In this document: in pieces, positions 1 to 13,108 of the stretch | Layout: the number at the start of each line of letters is the position of its first letter | How positions within the stretch are numbered: the stretch's first letter is position 1 | DNA from: Pardosa pseudoannulata | Taxonomy: Eukaryota > Arthropoda > Arachnida > Araneae > Lycosidae | Assembly: GCA_032207245.1 (NCBI GenBank) | Contig: CM063502.1 | Coordinates: forward strand, 71,387,616-71,451,615 | Direction of reading: 5' to 3' | DNA: 64,000 nt | Program-made: the position numbers and the translations under genes | The notes under the pieces: generated by a model | Seen by the model: the letters and a program-made list of their open reading frames with translations, nothing else | The model's database searches: none | Told to the model about the DNA's origin: nothing

Positions 1-645
1 GTTATATTAGAACTCTGATTCCAGGAATGAGAATTCCAAGATACCGTACTACTTACCATTGTCTCTTATTTACACCATATTTAGAATTACTTTATCATCA
101 AAGGTATGTTTATTAGTTATAGAGGTTTAATACGGACCACCCGTTGCTACAATTAGTGAAGTGGCACACGGAGTTTTCTAGAAAATCTTTACAAGTTTAC
201 AAAACAGAAAATGTTGAGCAAAAACTTGGAGAATACAGAACTTTCTGATGCTACCTCTAGACATAAATTCAGGATTATAAAGCTGTTTATTAAAGATTTA
301 CCCAGAAATGAGCAATGTTTTAAGTATTTTTCAAGAATGACAATTCCAAGATGCAGTACCACTTACATTTTCTCTTATTTAAACATCCTATTTAGAATTA
401 CTTTGTCACAAGGTATCCTTATTAGTTATAGAGGTTTAATACGTACCACACGTTGCTACAATTAGTGAAGTGGCACACGGAGTTTTCTAGAAAATCTTTA
501 CAAGTTTACAAAACAGAAAATCTTGAGCAAAAACTTGGAGAATACAGAACTTTCTTATGCTACCTCTAGTAATAAAATCAGGATTATAAAGCTGTCTATG
601 ACAGACTTACCCAGAAATGAGCAATGTTTTAAGTATCTTTGAAAA
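1..645. repeat. Tandem repeat, 309 bp unit, two copies
   Basis: Two head-to-tail copies of a 309 bp unit. The word AGTTTTCTAGAAAATC begins at 172 and again at 481, and the surrounding sequence aligns over the full unit with scattered substitutions. The first unit is entered at the window edge, so the array probably continues to the left. The small reading frame at 211-465 spans the unit junction and shows no recognisable protein feature, so it is not treated as a gene. After about 645 the similarity stops and a different repeat begins. Confidence 0.9.
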
Positions 646-679
646 AAGTTTCTTCTTCAACCAGAAGCAAAATCCCCTA

Positions 680-1300
680 TATAATAATAGCCTAAATTAT
701 GTGTCTGTCTGTCCTAGAATTTATTAGATATGGAATGGATAGGGGCTTCTATGTTGGATTCTTGATGAGTCAGCGTTAGAAAAATTCAAAGCAAATCTTT
801 AAAACGTTCGAAATCCCCCTCCCCCCTTTTAGAGTGTTTAATACCATTATTTCAAGCACTATTTTCCCGGGCTACGAGCTTAAGTTTATCACATAATAAA
901 TAGGTAACAATAGCATTTTTTCTAACATTATTACGTCATTTCTTTAACCATCTTATTTAATCCTTTCTTATTTTATATTATTTAAATATCGTCTGCATTA
1001 CTTTCATACTTTTTATAACTGAACTGAGATATTACGTAAATAGTTTCCTTTATATTGGTATAAATAATAGATTAGGTACATATGTGATAATTTTAAATTT
1101 AATCATCGATTATCTTTTGTTGAATGAAAGTTTTATCACTGGTATTAACAACAAATTATTTTCATAAAAGTCTATGAGTCTGTTTCCCATACTAATAAAT
1201 ATCTATCTTTTAAGTTATATATCTTTGAAAAATAAGATGTTTATACATACAACATGCTCGTTTATACATAACCACATGGTGTAACTAAAAGAAATCCACA
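680..1300 (+). mobile_element. Older copy of Helitron-like non-autonomous element
   Basis: This segment aligns with 15552-16300. Shared landmarks in order are a short GTCTGTCTGTC tract, the word AACGTTCGAAAT followed by a pyrimidine-rich CCCCCTTTT stretch, a CATTATTTCAAGCA-type segment, TCACATAATAAATAGG, an ATTA(T)ACGTCAT motif, TTCTTATTTTATATTATTT and AATTTTAAATTTAAT. The copy is shorter than the one at 15.6 kb because one internal segment is present there twice. No terminal hairpin or CTAG end is seen here, so the 3' end is decayed or missing. Family assignment is taken from the better copy. Confidence 0.7.
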
Positions 1301-1314
1301 TGATTCTAAGCTAC

Positions 1315-1352
1315 AACTAGAGAAGCATTAGAGAAGCATTAGAGAAGTATGG
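1315..1352. repeat. Minisatellite, 13 bp unit
   Basis: Three consecutive copies of AGAGAAGCATT-type units (AGAGAAGCATT, AGAGAAGCATT, AGAGAAGTATGG) follow CTACAACT. It is a simple slippage-type repeat with no other feature. Confidence 0.75.
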
Positions 1353-1797
1353 AGATATACAAATTATTGAGCGCGTACCAGATAATTCTCAGCCAAAAAA
1401 CAAATCATTTTTTACGTGCCTCTTGGGTACTTTGCAATTCTGGAAAATTAAAAATTTTACTAATCCCGTCATATGACAGGAGATATGCTAGTTTGAAGAA
1501 GAGTTTCACTTCCAGGAAATGATCTAATACGACTTCAATCAGAAATGGCTTTAAAAAATGTTTGGCTTATATAACGTGTAGATTGCCGTACTTAAGTTGT
1601 GACTAAATCTTTGAACAGCAGAAGAGATCTATGCCATATTTTTATTGTAGACAATAAACTGAAAATGTTTTGAAAATCAATATGTTTGAGGTGACTGCAG
1701 ATTCATCATTTAAACTGATAACCTTATTTTTTTTTCAAGATAATTAGGGTAATTTGACTAAAGAAAAGTGAGTGATTTCTAGTGTGAAAGTGCATCT

Positions 1798-2126
1798 ATG
1801 TTTCACATAAGGTTTGCGAAACTGATCTGCTCGCAGCACTTACACATTGTGGGTTGCATGCCCAAGTATTTTTTCGCGACTCAAGGAGGCGTGTGGTGTG
1901 GTCAGTGGAAACGACTTCGCTTAAACTTCACCAAGTTTGGAAAGTTGGAGAGTTGCCTAGAGGCGATTCAGGACCATGCCTGGAGTTCCGGTCAATCTGA
2001 TCAGAGCCGGGAAAGAACGCATCGTTCACAGGACAGTGGAACGACGAGCGCATCAGCACAGGATAATGGAACGACAACGAGTTGAAAAAGTTTTTGGAGA
2101 AAAGGGTATAGGGTTGGTGGAGTAGT
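1798..2126 (+). other. GC-richer island with a 95-codon frame, unidentified
   Basis: This stretch is clearly richer in G and C than its flanks and stays open for 95 codons from an ATG at 1798. A second overlapping frame runs from the ATG at 1977 to the stop near 2126. Neither translation contains a motif I recognise. The 3' part holds a two-copy 30 bp period (AGGACAGTGGAACGAC at 2030, AGGATAATGGAACGAC at 2060), which explains the repeated Gly-Thr-Thr in the first frame. A TTTCTTTCAG acceptor-like string follows near 2183. It could be a remnant of a retroelement leader, a degraded exon, or chance. I do not call it a gene. Confidence 0.3.
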
Positions 2127-3925
2127 TTAGAAGGAAGGAAAAGAATGTAGCGTGCTCATGGACTCTGGCAATTTTTCTTTCAGGTGTAGCACGTGAAGTG
2201 CTTCTTTTACTTTATATTTTTTATATTATATTTTAGAATTTTTCCTTATATTTTCTTCTCACTAATATATTTGTATATTGTAAGATGGATCAGAGGCATT
2301 TTGCTATAATTAATATTAAAGACGCTATAAAGTCGGGTTATTAATGGATTTGAAGTAACAACAGCAATATACTACACCGCTAGATCTTGAAGGTGTAAAA
2401 GTAATAGAAAGACGATATCATAGTAGCGAGAATATCAATACCTTGAGCTTTTACTGTTAGTCACTTGACCGAGAGTCTACAATTTGCCGGAGAACAGATA
2501 TATCAGAAGATTTATGGAAAAGAGAAAAGGAAATATAAGCCAATGAATGAATTTCCTACTTCACATAAAAAATTTCATTTTATAACATTTAATCTTATTA
2601 TTTTACCACATTTTATTTAGTTTTATAGCTTATAAAGAAGGAATATTTTGACAAAATTCTAGGAAATAGAAAAATATCTGAGGTCAGACACCAATTTAGA
2701 CGATTCATCATTTTTACCAACTAATGATTCTGATTCAGCATTTTTAACATTAATAGCTGGTCTCTAAGTATCAGCTATTATTGAAAGAAGATTCTTAAAA
2801 AAAGATGCTTAAAAGTAATTTTTGTTAACCTGTAATCTTTTCAATACACAGTCATTTCGAAAAAAAAGCTAAAAAGGTAATTTAAATCTCCAACATCCCC
2901 ATTCAGAAGAATCTAATGTTTTTCTCTAATGTCAGGCAGCTAAATTGTTCTGAAAAACACATTTATAACTATAGTTGTAGCCATAGTTGGAGGTTTTGAG
3001 TAGTACAGATATTAGAAATAATTAAAACAAAAGCACTCAAATATAGTGTAAAATAGAAAAATATACTGTCTGTTACTTTATTTTACGGCATTTGTTTACT
3101 ATATGAAGAGTCCGGTAGTATACCATATTTTGTATACAAAACTGATATGAAAGCTTTATAATGGTCATTTATCACAGAAACTAGCGCATATGAAAGATAT
3201 TTATGGTCTACAAAACCATGTAAATAAAATTTAATAGCCAATGTTATGAAACAACTTGTAAAATATTGCATTCTTTAAAATAAAGTCCGGTAAGTTATCC
3301 ATTTTGCAGCTTTCTTTTGAATATGTAAAAAATGGTGAAATTTTGATAAGTATAAAATTCCATTTTGGGGTTCACTATCTCTTGCAGGTAAAAAATTAAA
3401 TTCAAAACACTCTTAAAAGCCTAGAAAGTTAAATATATGCTGTAAAATAATAATATTTTTACACATTACAAGAAAAAGGAATTTTTCGGAGGTATTAAGC
3501 TTTTTAGGTTTGATAAAGTAAAGTATTGTAATTGTATGTAACATGAACAGTATTAAAATTATTCATACGAATCTTGCTGTAAAAAAGCATTAACATGCAT
3601 TGTTCATGTATGTTAATTGGGTCTTAAATTTAAAAATTATAAATTATAACCTAAACTAACTGTTATTTATGAATATATATAGATGAATATCGTAAAGGTT
3701 TTCAAAAAATAAAGAAATAAGTAAATTTAAAAAAATCTCCTGAAAGTAAAACAAATTATAAACTTAAACTTTTTAGAGTGTTTCAGTGTTTCCTCATTTT
3801 TGATAAGCTGTATTTTAAATATTGTTGGATGTCATTTGTGAAAAAAAGAGTAATTTCGTCATTTTTATTTTGTTACCATATGAAAACACAGTATTATTAA
3901 ATGAAATTTTATAATTGGTAATTAC
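2127..3925. other. Unique AT-rich stretch, nothing recognised
   Basis: Stops occur frequently in all six frames and no inverted or tandem repeat of note is visible. The 62-codon minus frame at 3083-3271 lacks any protein signature and has the base composition of its surroundings. Confidence 0.6.
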
Positions 3926-4836
3926 TCTTCGTCACGATTTCAGTAGATATACTTGCTGAAAAAGAAAATTTAGTAGCGATACTTGAACTGTCCTAAAATA
4001 TTGATAAAATAACAAAGTATTAAATAATAGATGATACTCAAAAATTTAGAAGAATGTTTATAGGATAGTTAATGAAAATTTCTCAGAAAAGGAGAAGATA
4101 CTCCAAGAAATATAAAAAATTCTACTCTCTAAATTTTAAGCGTCCCCAAAAAGAGATGCTATGTATGAATGGTTTAAATATAAGTCTACGCTTCCATATT
4201 TGCACATAGGAAAGAATCAATTTAATCCAGATAATTATATTTTCTCATGATAACAGTTATCATGAAAAACAATAATATTATTTTCAACAGTAAATAAAAA
4301 AATAATACTGTTTTCCATGGTATGTTATTCATTCTTTTATGCTATTTTAATGCTTTCAGAGTATCACTATAAGCAATATACTCTTCCTCACGATTTTAGT
4401 AGATATACTTGCTGAAAAAGAAAATTTAGAAGCGATACTGAACTGTCCTAAAATATTGATAAAATAACAAAGTATTAAATAATAGATGATACTCAAAAAT
4501 TTAGAATGTTTATAGGATAGTTTATGAAAATTTCACAGAAAAGGAGAAGGTACTCCAAGAAATATAAAAAATTCTACTCTCTAAATTTTAAGCGTCCCAA
4601 AAAAGAGATGCTATGTATGAATGGTTTAAATAAAAGTCTACGCTTCCATATTTGCACATAGGAAAGAATCAATTTAATCCAGATAATTATATTTTCTCAT
4701 GATAACAGTTATCATGAAAAACAATAATATTATTTTCAACAGTAAATAAAAAAAATAATACTGTTTTTCATGGTATGTTATTCATTGTTTTATGCTATTT
4801 TAATGCTTTCAGAGTATCACTATAAGCAATATATAT
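3926..4836. repeat. Recent tandem duplication, 456 bp unit
   Basis: The segment starting at ACTTGCTGAAAAAG (3951) recurs at 4407, giving an offset of 456 bp, and the two copies are nearly identical over their whole length apart from small indels. The close similarity argues for a recent duplication. Each copy carries a near-perfect dyad, TCATGATAAC-A-GTTATCATGA, at 4245-4265 and 4697-4717. There is no open frame conserved between the copies. Confidence 0.93.
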
Positions 4837-5000
4837 TATTTCAATTTTCACCATTATTTACTTACTTTATAATTTCTAAATAAACACTACAAAATAACGC
4901 TATTATTAGAGTATCACTGTAAGCAATATATATTATTTCAATTAAACACCATTATTTACTTTATAATTTCTAAATAAACACTACAAAATAACGCTTTTCA
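4811..5000. repeat. Tandem duplication, 97 bp unit
   Basis: AGAGTATCACT at 4811 recurs at 4908, and the next roughly 95 bp (through TATTATTTCAATT, TTTATAATTTCTAAAT and CACTACAAAATAACGCT) are almost identical. The first copy overlaps the end of the larger 456 bp duplication, so two nested duplication events are recorded here. Confidence 0.9.
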
Positions 5001-5387
5001 TTTAATAAATCGATAAATTGTGGTTATGCTTTGATAAAATAATTTAATAATCTTACAACGCTAGATAATGGCGAAGAAATAGACTTTAATTTTGCTTACT
5101 TTTTTCTACTTTACGGAATCTGTCAAAACCGTTTAATAGGATTATTATATTTTTGTGCGATATCATGTGACTGCTGGTGAATTGTAAAACGCAGGTACAT
5201 TCAGTTTTCGTCTGTTCATGACAAAGACAGAGCTTACGAATATTTTAATGAAAAACTTTTCAGACATTCCCATTTCAGTCGAGGCATTTCTAAACGATCC
5301 AGTTTGAGTCTTCATAAAAACGCTTTAAAATATTACAGAATGGATAAGGAACTGTAATGCATCTCAAAACTGCCTATTTTTGATAAA

Positions 5388-5486
5388 CAAAAAAAAAAAA
5401 AATAAAAAAAAACAAAAAAAATATATAAAAAAAAATAAAAAATAATAAAAAACATAACATAAAAAAAAAAAATAAAAACAAAACAA

Positions 5487-5536
<50 letters not shown>

Positions 5537-5607
5537 AACAAAAAAAAAAAAAAAAAAAAAAAAACAAAAAAAATATCAAAAAAACAAAAAAAAAAAAAAA
5601 AAAAAAA
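5388..5607. repeat. A-rich low-complexity tract
   Basis: Over 200 bp consist almost entirely of A with scattered single T or C. The 89-codon minus frame at 5374-5643 is a poly-Phe artefact of this tract. It could be the expanded tail of a retroposed element, but no element body is recognisable on its left. Confidence 0.95.
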
Positions 5608-7865
5608 CTTAATAATCAATTTTAAACAAACTTGACGATACAATGCAAAATAGTTTCTCGTTTTGGAAACTTTTATGAAAATTCAGACACCGTTAATTAT
5701 ATAACTTTGACTCCGTAAAAAACCGAAACATTTGCCTAATTATAGAAGTTTGCAAACGCAGTAAGAGCGGAAATGCTTCCAGAATTAAAAACGAAAGAAA
5801 AAGCGTAATTAAACATCCAACTGGAGAATTTTTTGCATTTAATGAAGGATTTCTACTGGGCAAAATTTGCTCCCATTTCAAGGATTCCAATTGTATCCTT
5901 TTTAAAATAGAAATTCATTTTGCAAATATAACGAAAAAATACTTCTTATTTCAGTTAACGAGATAAGTTTACTTCGGAGAAATTTTTCGATGAAAAAAAA
6001 AAGTTACTGAAATTTATCCAAAAATTAATTGTCTCAAATTACCCTACGCCGATAGATTTTTAGCGCTTAAGTTTTTAATACAATTTTAACTTCTACACAA
6101 TTATGATAGCTTTTAATGAGAAGTAATTACGCATGCATTAAAGATGCCGGTGAAGCTATGTTCCTTTTAATTATTTATTTAAAGTTGTTGATTAAAATTT
6201 CAATATAAAAATACTCTCTTTTCTATGTGCCCTTAGAGCAGCAAAGATTTCAGTCATTATTCTTTGCTTTTTGACTTATTAGCAAATAACATTAATTGTC
6301 ACGTTGGAGCTAGTTAATAAATTAGAGAGGATAAAAAATACTTAATCTCTTTTATTTTCTATAGACACGACAAAGTGCCTTGCAACTAAGCGGGAATTAT
6401 AAAAAAAAGCCTGAAAATCAATACATTTTCAAAATATTTTGAAATAGTTCCGTAGAAATTAAATTTTTACCCATTAGTTCTTAAGATATTATATGAAGTG
6501 TGTAGTATGAAGATAAAATGTAATTTGATTGAATGCAATTACATTTTCTCAATCAACTTTAGATTTTGAAATTTCAGTCATTTCTTACTTTTCTTTCTTT
6601 GCATTAATTATTAATTGTACAAAGGAAGTTTCTTGAAAAAGAATTTTATTTTATGGTGATTTTAGCATTATCATTATAGGATTACAAAAATTAAACAAAA
6701 TTAAAAATAATAGCTTTCTAAGAATCATTCCCAATTTTTCCCTTTTTAGACAAATTCAGGATTAATACATGAAATATCTTTGAGTAAAGAGAACAATTAA
6801 TAATTAAACTATAATTTTATTATTGTAAACAAACTAACAATAAATTTTTCACTTGGAAAATTTAATATTTCAAGTTCGGGATTAAAATATTATCGTCCTT
6901 TGATCAGGTTCCTTTAATCATAGAACTATAGAGTGATTACATAAAACAAAGTAATAATCATACATTATATTTAATTCAATATAATTTATTTAATAACTCA
7001 ATTAAAAATATTTTTATTTGGATTTTTGATAAATTAAAAGGTCAACAGATTACTTATAAATATTAATTTGCATTTTGTATATTTAATCCTTATAACTTTT
7101 TATATAAGTATATTTTGGCGCTAAGACCCACTAAGATCTCAATATAAATTTTTAGGAAACATTTAATTTATGAATAATATTTATTAAATATAATTATTCT
7201 CTATTTTAGTTGTTTCAATTAAAATAAGTAAATATACACTTTTCAAAGCTCTTTTACCTTTTTAAAAATTATATAATGTTTAGAAAAATACTTTTTTTGA
7301 TATAGTGTATTACTTTAGTAAGGAAACTTTAAGTACTGTTAGTTTGATATTTATACTTTTATAGAAATAGTAGATATAAATTTTACAAGAAATAAATACT
7401 AAATTTTAAAATTTATTTGATGTCTTTCAGGGTTAAACAATGTGCAGTAATAAACAGTTTAATTACTATAATGTAATATTACATTAAAAAATTAATTTTT
7501 GTTCGTTTGAGACTAATACTTTATTATTTATCAAAGTACAGCTGATATGGTTTGTTTTACTGTTTCTTTCAAATTTTGCTGTACAAAGATGAATAAACCG
7601 AAATAATATTGCTTGAAACCGATTCCGATTATCTACAAACATCCATATCACCACAAGAATATGAGCCTTCATATGACAGTATGGTATTCTAAATGATTGA
7701 CCATCATTGGCTCTGAAATCAAGGCATTTATCTCTCTCTACAAATTCTCTTACCGTATCTATTTCTCTTACTGTAAATTTCTATAAATCAAGTATTAATG
7801 ATTAGACTTATGTATAAATCTAAAATATTAATTATTTATTAACATCAAAGTTATCTGTCTTGTTT
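5608..7865. other. Unique AT-rich stretch, nothing recognised
   Basis: No repeat, coding signature or RNA gene is visible. Small frames at 5693-5890 and 7484-7672 (both minus) have no recognisable domains and are considered chance. Confidence 0.6.
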
Positions 7866-8830
7866 AGTTTAATAGAACCAGACTGTTTGAACTCATCCCG
7901 GCGATACATATTTTTTTTTTCAAATCCTTTATTGATAGTTAAAATATCCTAAATACAACGTAGTGTATTGACATGAAATCTTACTTTAAACTTACAGTTT
8001 GACAAAATTAAATCTGTTAAAAAATAATATACGTATTACAAGACAAAATATTATCAAAAAAGTTTTAGCTATTCATAAAAAATTTAAAATACGTGATATT
8101 GCCTTTAGCGATTACCCTTTTTTATATTAAATTTCAAAATTTCATATACACCCAATAACATTTAGATTTAATTGCTGTATAGCAAGATCTCTAGATAAAG
8201 AATGTTTGAACTCATTCCGTCGATATATTGTTTTTTCAAATCCTTTATTGATAATTAAAATATCCTAAATACAAAGTAGTGTATTGCCATGAGATCTTAC
8301 TTTAAACTTACAGTTTGACAAAATTGAATCTGTTAAAAAAATTATATGTATTATAAGACAAAATATTATCAAAAAGATTTTAACTATTCATAAAAAATTT
8401 AAATACGTCATATTGATTTTAACGATATATTTTTATATTAAAATAATATATATATACACATAATTAGATATAGTTGCTGCATATAAGATAATAAAGAATG
8501 TTATGATATATATCCCGTCGATATATTTTTTAAATCCTTTATTGATAATTAAAATATCCTAAATACAAACTAGTGTATTGCCATGAAATCTTACTTTAAA
8601 ATTACAGTTTGACTAAATTAAATGTGTTAAAAATAATATACGTATTACAAGGCAAAATATTATAAAAAAAAATTAGCTATAAATTTTCGTATTTTAATTT
8701 TCATAAAAAATTAAAATACGTCATATTGACCTTAACGATTACCCTTATTATTATATATTAAATTCCAAAATTTCATATGCGTTAAATAAAATTTAGATCA
8801 TATTAACAAGATCTATAGATACAGAAATAG
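7866..8830. repeat. Three-unit tandem array, about 300 bp unit
   Basis: The word TCCTTTATTGATA occurs at 7925, 8241 and 8535, giving spacings of 316 and 294 bp. Each unit continues with TTAAAATATCCTAAATACAA, a GTGTATTG(A/C)CATGA(A/G)ATCTTAC motif, ACAGTTTGAC and a run ending in ATTCATAAAAAATT. The units begin with a related GAACTCATCCCGGCGATA or GAACTCATTCCGTCGATA string. Divergence between units is moderate, and there are small deletions in the third. No coding potential. Confidence 0.9.
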
Positions 8831-9183
8831 AGAAAGAAATTTGATCATATACTTATAAATTTTACAACATTTTGAAAATTAAATTTAAAGACGTAGGATG
8901 TTTTTGGATAATTGACAATAATAAAAGCGTACTGGATATAATCAATAACATGAAAAGGAATAACATGCAGTATTAGGATTTTAAAAATCTACAGTATACC
9001 CCTCAATGAACTAAGTTATTATTTAACTTTATATTAGTTTTATGAAATGGACTATATAATATTTATTATATAAAATATATGCAGTTTTTATTATATACAT
9101 ATATATACATAAGCAATTGAAATTATTTTTGTCTACAAGTCGAAGACATTGGTATAGCGTATAGCATACATACACATGTATAA

Positions 9184-9311
9184 CTATATATATATATATA
9201 TATATAATATTTATATATTTTATATATATATATATATATAGATATATTATATAGATAGATAGATAGATATAGATGTATATATAATATATATATTATATAA
9301 TCTATACATCT

Positions 9312-9365
<54 letters not shown>

Positions 9366-9480
9366 TACATATTATACATATATAATATATACATATACAC
9401 ATATACATATATATATATATACATATATATATACAATATTATATATATATATATAAATATATATATACATATTATATAAT

Positions 9481-9545
<65 letters not shown>

Positions 9546-9590
9546 ATATTATTTATATATATATATGTATTATAATATATATATATAGCA
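9184..9590. repeat. Complex (TA)n/(TATAC)n microsatellite
   Basis: About 400 bp of TA dinucleotides interrupted by ATAC, GATA and AATA words, including a short (GATA)n run near 9251. The Tyr/Ile-rich minus frames at 9123-9317 and 9302-9634 are produced by this repeat and are not genes. Confidence 0.97.
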
Positions 9591-11350
9591 GCCAGAGATA
9601 AAGATACTTTTATTATATGTTGATACTGGTACATATGGCTTCATACTTCTGTAAACTTTCTTCAAAAATTGAGTCCTTTCCTATACTCTATACTATGCAT
9701 TAAAATAACTAATTCTGTTTCAAACATAAAAAAAGTTCTTCCCAGTATAAGGCCTATTAAAAAGAACACTTAATATTTTTTTATTCTGTTTTCTGACACT
9801 TGAAGAATATTTCTCTGAAAAAAAACTTCGAAGGGCTTATAATCACTTTAATTATCACTTTGAAAACCTTGATGTATCTAGTGTTTGAAATCCCAATGAT
9901 AAATTTAAAATTCCACTTCCCTCTTAAAATAATTGCTCCCTGCATCTAGTTACGCTTTTGCAACTGTGTTCACTAGACTGAGTTAATGTATTTGCTCGCA
10001 TTAATAACGTACACTGAGAGAACGTTGATTTTAAAAAGCAAAATGAGATAATTTTAAATTAACGCGCGATTAAATATGTTTTTAAACCCTCGAAACGTAA
10101 TAAAGTTTTCCAGAAGGAAGTAAGCAGTTGAAAGAAAAGCATTTGGATAATTTGCAACATAAAGTACTTTTTGTTGCTAAATACCATTTAATATGATGAA
10201 AAGTTTTATTTCTTTTGTGCCCTCAAGTCTTAAAACAAACACATTCATAATGTGAACCAAATTTTATTTAACTTTGTATTAAATATTTAAGTTTGTGGGG
10301 GTTCAAGAATTATAGCAACAATTTTTTTGCGGAAATCTGCATCTATACACAATTTTTTTTTTTTTTTTTTTTGATTCTCGTGTTTACCAAAGTAAACCTA
10401 GTTATGTACATATGAAAATAGGCTTTCTGAATGAAAGGGAATTAAATGAGTAATTTTAAAACGTTTTAAGTGCGTTCTATTTTCCTGTAATTTAAATTCG
10501 TATTTTCTTTCTCGTAAAAAAAATTAAGGTGAGTACGAATAGCAATTTACATATTCTGTCAAGAAAACTTCACACTCAGTATTCAGTGAAACAAAGCATG
10601 AAATTCAATAATAAAGCTTGAGTTATATAACTCTTTAAGGTAGTTTTTCCTTTTTTTTTTTTAAACTTTGAATAATTCAAGCCTACAAATGATAACACAT
10701 AGAATATTGACACGCAGTTGAAATTAATTAAAACGCCAAATCTCGTTAAATTATCTAAGATAATGTATGATTTATAATGTAATTTTAATTAAAGATGTGA
10801 AAAGATCTTAATTCTAAACTAAATTTTATGCATGAATAAGTAAACAGAAAATTTATGCAATACATTTTTAAACTCTACAGTAAGCTATCTAAAAATTAAG
10901 CATAGCTCTACGTTAGCAGCCCTTCCTTCTTTTTGAAAACTTATAAATGAAAAATACCATTAAAATCCTTTTGTTCGTCTACATATATAGGTATGTAAAA
11001 TGGAAATGATTAATTTCAAGGGAAGGACTTTTAAATTTATTAAATATTTAATTAATACGAACACAAAATAGTGAATATTTTACAGAGAGGGGAAAAATCT
11101 TTCGTCCGAGTCAATGAATCTAAAATTTACATCTAAATTTTTTTCTTAAAGTGTTATCATAGGCTAACTTGTACCTGTTTTAAAAGCAACAAATTCAGTT
11201 AGTCGTTCCTTTTCTCCGTGAAGAATGCACAAATTTCTCATTTAAAAGGAGAGATATCAACCAATTAAAAGCCTGATCACACATCAATCTGAACCAAAAT
11301 TTATCTCTTGAAATTTTTTCAATATCTTGTGAGAATTCTGTCCATTCTTC
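9591..11350. other. Unique AT-rich stretch with a poly-T run
   Basis: No gene or element recognised. A homopolymer of more than 20 T lies at about 10352-10372. The segment around 10000-10100 and 10680-10800 has more complex, TAATTA-containing sequence but no feature I can name. Confidence 0.55.
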
Positions 11351-11554
11351 ATAGTGAAAAAGAGCCGAACGATGTCCGATTGGTTAGACTGCTGGCCTTC
11401 GGAACCGGAGTTCGTGGGTTCGATTCCAACTGTGGCATGAATGTTAGTAGCCGTTCAAAATCGGCTTTAAGCAGTAGCTCCCGGTCTCATTAGCCCTCGT
11501 GTTGCAAAAAGTAGATCGCAGTGCTCCAACCAACCAACCAACCATAGTAAAAAG
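11351..11554 (+). mobile_element. tRNA-derived SINE, full copy with target-site duplication
   Basis: The 5' part (about 11364-11440) is tRNA-like. It has an A-box-like TCCGATTGGTTAGACTGC and a B-box-like GGGTTCGATTCC, the internal promoter of RNA polymerase III. A tRNA-unrelated body follows with the diagnostic words CGTTCAAAATCGGCTTTAAG and GGTCTCATTAGCCCTCGTGT, ending in a (CCAA)n tail. The element is bracketed by ATAGTGAAAAAG (11351-11362) and ATAGTAAAAAG (11544-11554), a near-perfect direct repeat as expected from LINE-driven insertion. The element proper is about 11363-11543. The 61-codon frame at 11308-11493 is fortuitous. The same family recurs at 42.8 and 55.2 kb. Confidence 0.9.
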
Positions 11555-13103
11555 GAATAGTAAACAGAGTCAGTTGATTTTTCAGCGTGTACAGATTGAT
11601 ACGTGATAAGACCTTAACTCAGGTTTCTGAGTAAGTTCACTATTTATATTTCACATATAATGATATGAAAATACATTAGAATGAATATCAGCAACATATT
11701 TTCTTTTTATATACACGCAAAGTATTTGGTTATATTTAAGTAAACTTTTGAACCATTTCTCCTTATCATAAAGTATAAATCTTATAGCATTAAAATGGTG
11801 TTTTTTCTTTGTAATGCTACTTTATTGCAAAATTGTTCTGGGCTGAATATGTTCTGAAAAATTATACGAAAAATATTAAATACTCAAACAGTATTCACAT
11901 ACCCGATCATTTTTTAACCGGCTTTTTCTGTATCCTATTTTATATGCCAATGTAGATACTGTAGGATAATGTTGTTAAGTACAGTTCAATAATTGTCCGA
12001 AAGAAAAGTTTTAGTCCCAAGAAATTAAGTTCTAAGAAGCCATTTGTTCTGTTTTTCTTCGGCAAGTTTCAGTTTTATATGCAACAAAGGAAAAATAATG
12101 TATTAGATAGAGTTCACTAGATGAATTTTGTTTTAGTTCCAACATATATAGTTGTTTTTTAAATCCCTCATTTATGTTTCTAATCAGCGTGTCTCTCGCG
12201 GCTGTCTACTCACATATCTAGCAACAGTACTTTTTGTATCTACTCGGTCTTATAGACCCAGCACAATAGCGATCATTTGAAATTACAGAATAATAGGTAC
12301 TTATACGGATTGTAATTTTTAAGTCAAAGCCATATATGCATCATAGCGTTCTGTGTAAAATTAAAACTGTGAAATTTATCAAAATTGAGAGAGAATTTAA
12401 AAATAGGATTTTCGTTTTTTGTGACTCAAATTTATAAAAATGCCAACTTTTGATTTTTAAAAATCAAAAATTGAAAAAGTGTAAAAACAGATACTCACTG
12501 GGGTTTCTTTCCTTTCGATGGTAATACCTCTTGATAACTGTTACGTAAGTCAATAAATAAGGAGACAAAGAATATTTCACAGAATTTATTTAAAGATTCT
12601 AAAAATTATTTGCTTTAATTATTTAAAAATTTGTTCTATTGTCACACTAGTCACAGAACATTATACGCTTGTATAAATCCTCGATTAACAAAATTAATAG
12701 ACATTAAGAGATCATATCACTTGACAGAGTGGCCCAAGATACTAGTATGAAGAGTCTATTTCCCATAATTTAAACAATGATTGTACATTACCGTAAGTCT
12801 AAGATACCGTGAGAATATGTACATAGAATCAATATGCACAGAAACTTGCAAACATTCATAAACTGTTATTTATGTTTAGCGCAGGCAACAAAATCATTTT
12901 TACAAATAAAAATATTGTAAGAAATTTTACACAATATATTTAATTATAAAGTTGATTTTCTGTTCAAATATTTATAATCTGAAGGCATTTAAAATCCATA
13001 ATATTTTATTGTAAATAATTAAATTATGAAACTTAATATATACTGGAAATATGTTTAAAATGCATGAATAAATATATACAAGCATTTCTTACAGTTATAG
13101 AAT
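11555..13103. other. Unique AT-rich stretch with one perfect palindrome
   Basis: No gene or mobile element recognised. At 12448-12469 there is a perfect 22 bp palindrome (TTTTGATTTTT and its complement with no spacer), within a T/A-rich context where such structures arise easily. Confidence 0.55.
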
Positions 13104-13108
13104 GGGTT

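Noticed and set aside
5374..5643. 89-codon poly-Phe frame
   Set aside because: It is the complement of an A-rich tract, and the frame exists only because A runs contain no stops.
11364..11440. Possible functional tRNA gene (also at 42768-42842)
   Set aside because: The sequence continues into a shared SINE body, is flanked by target duplications and does not close into a clean acceptor stem. It is a tRNA-derived SINE head.
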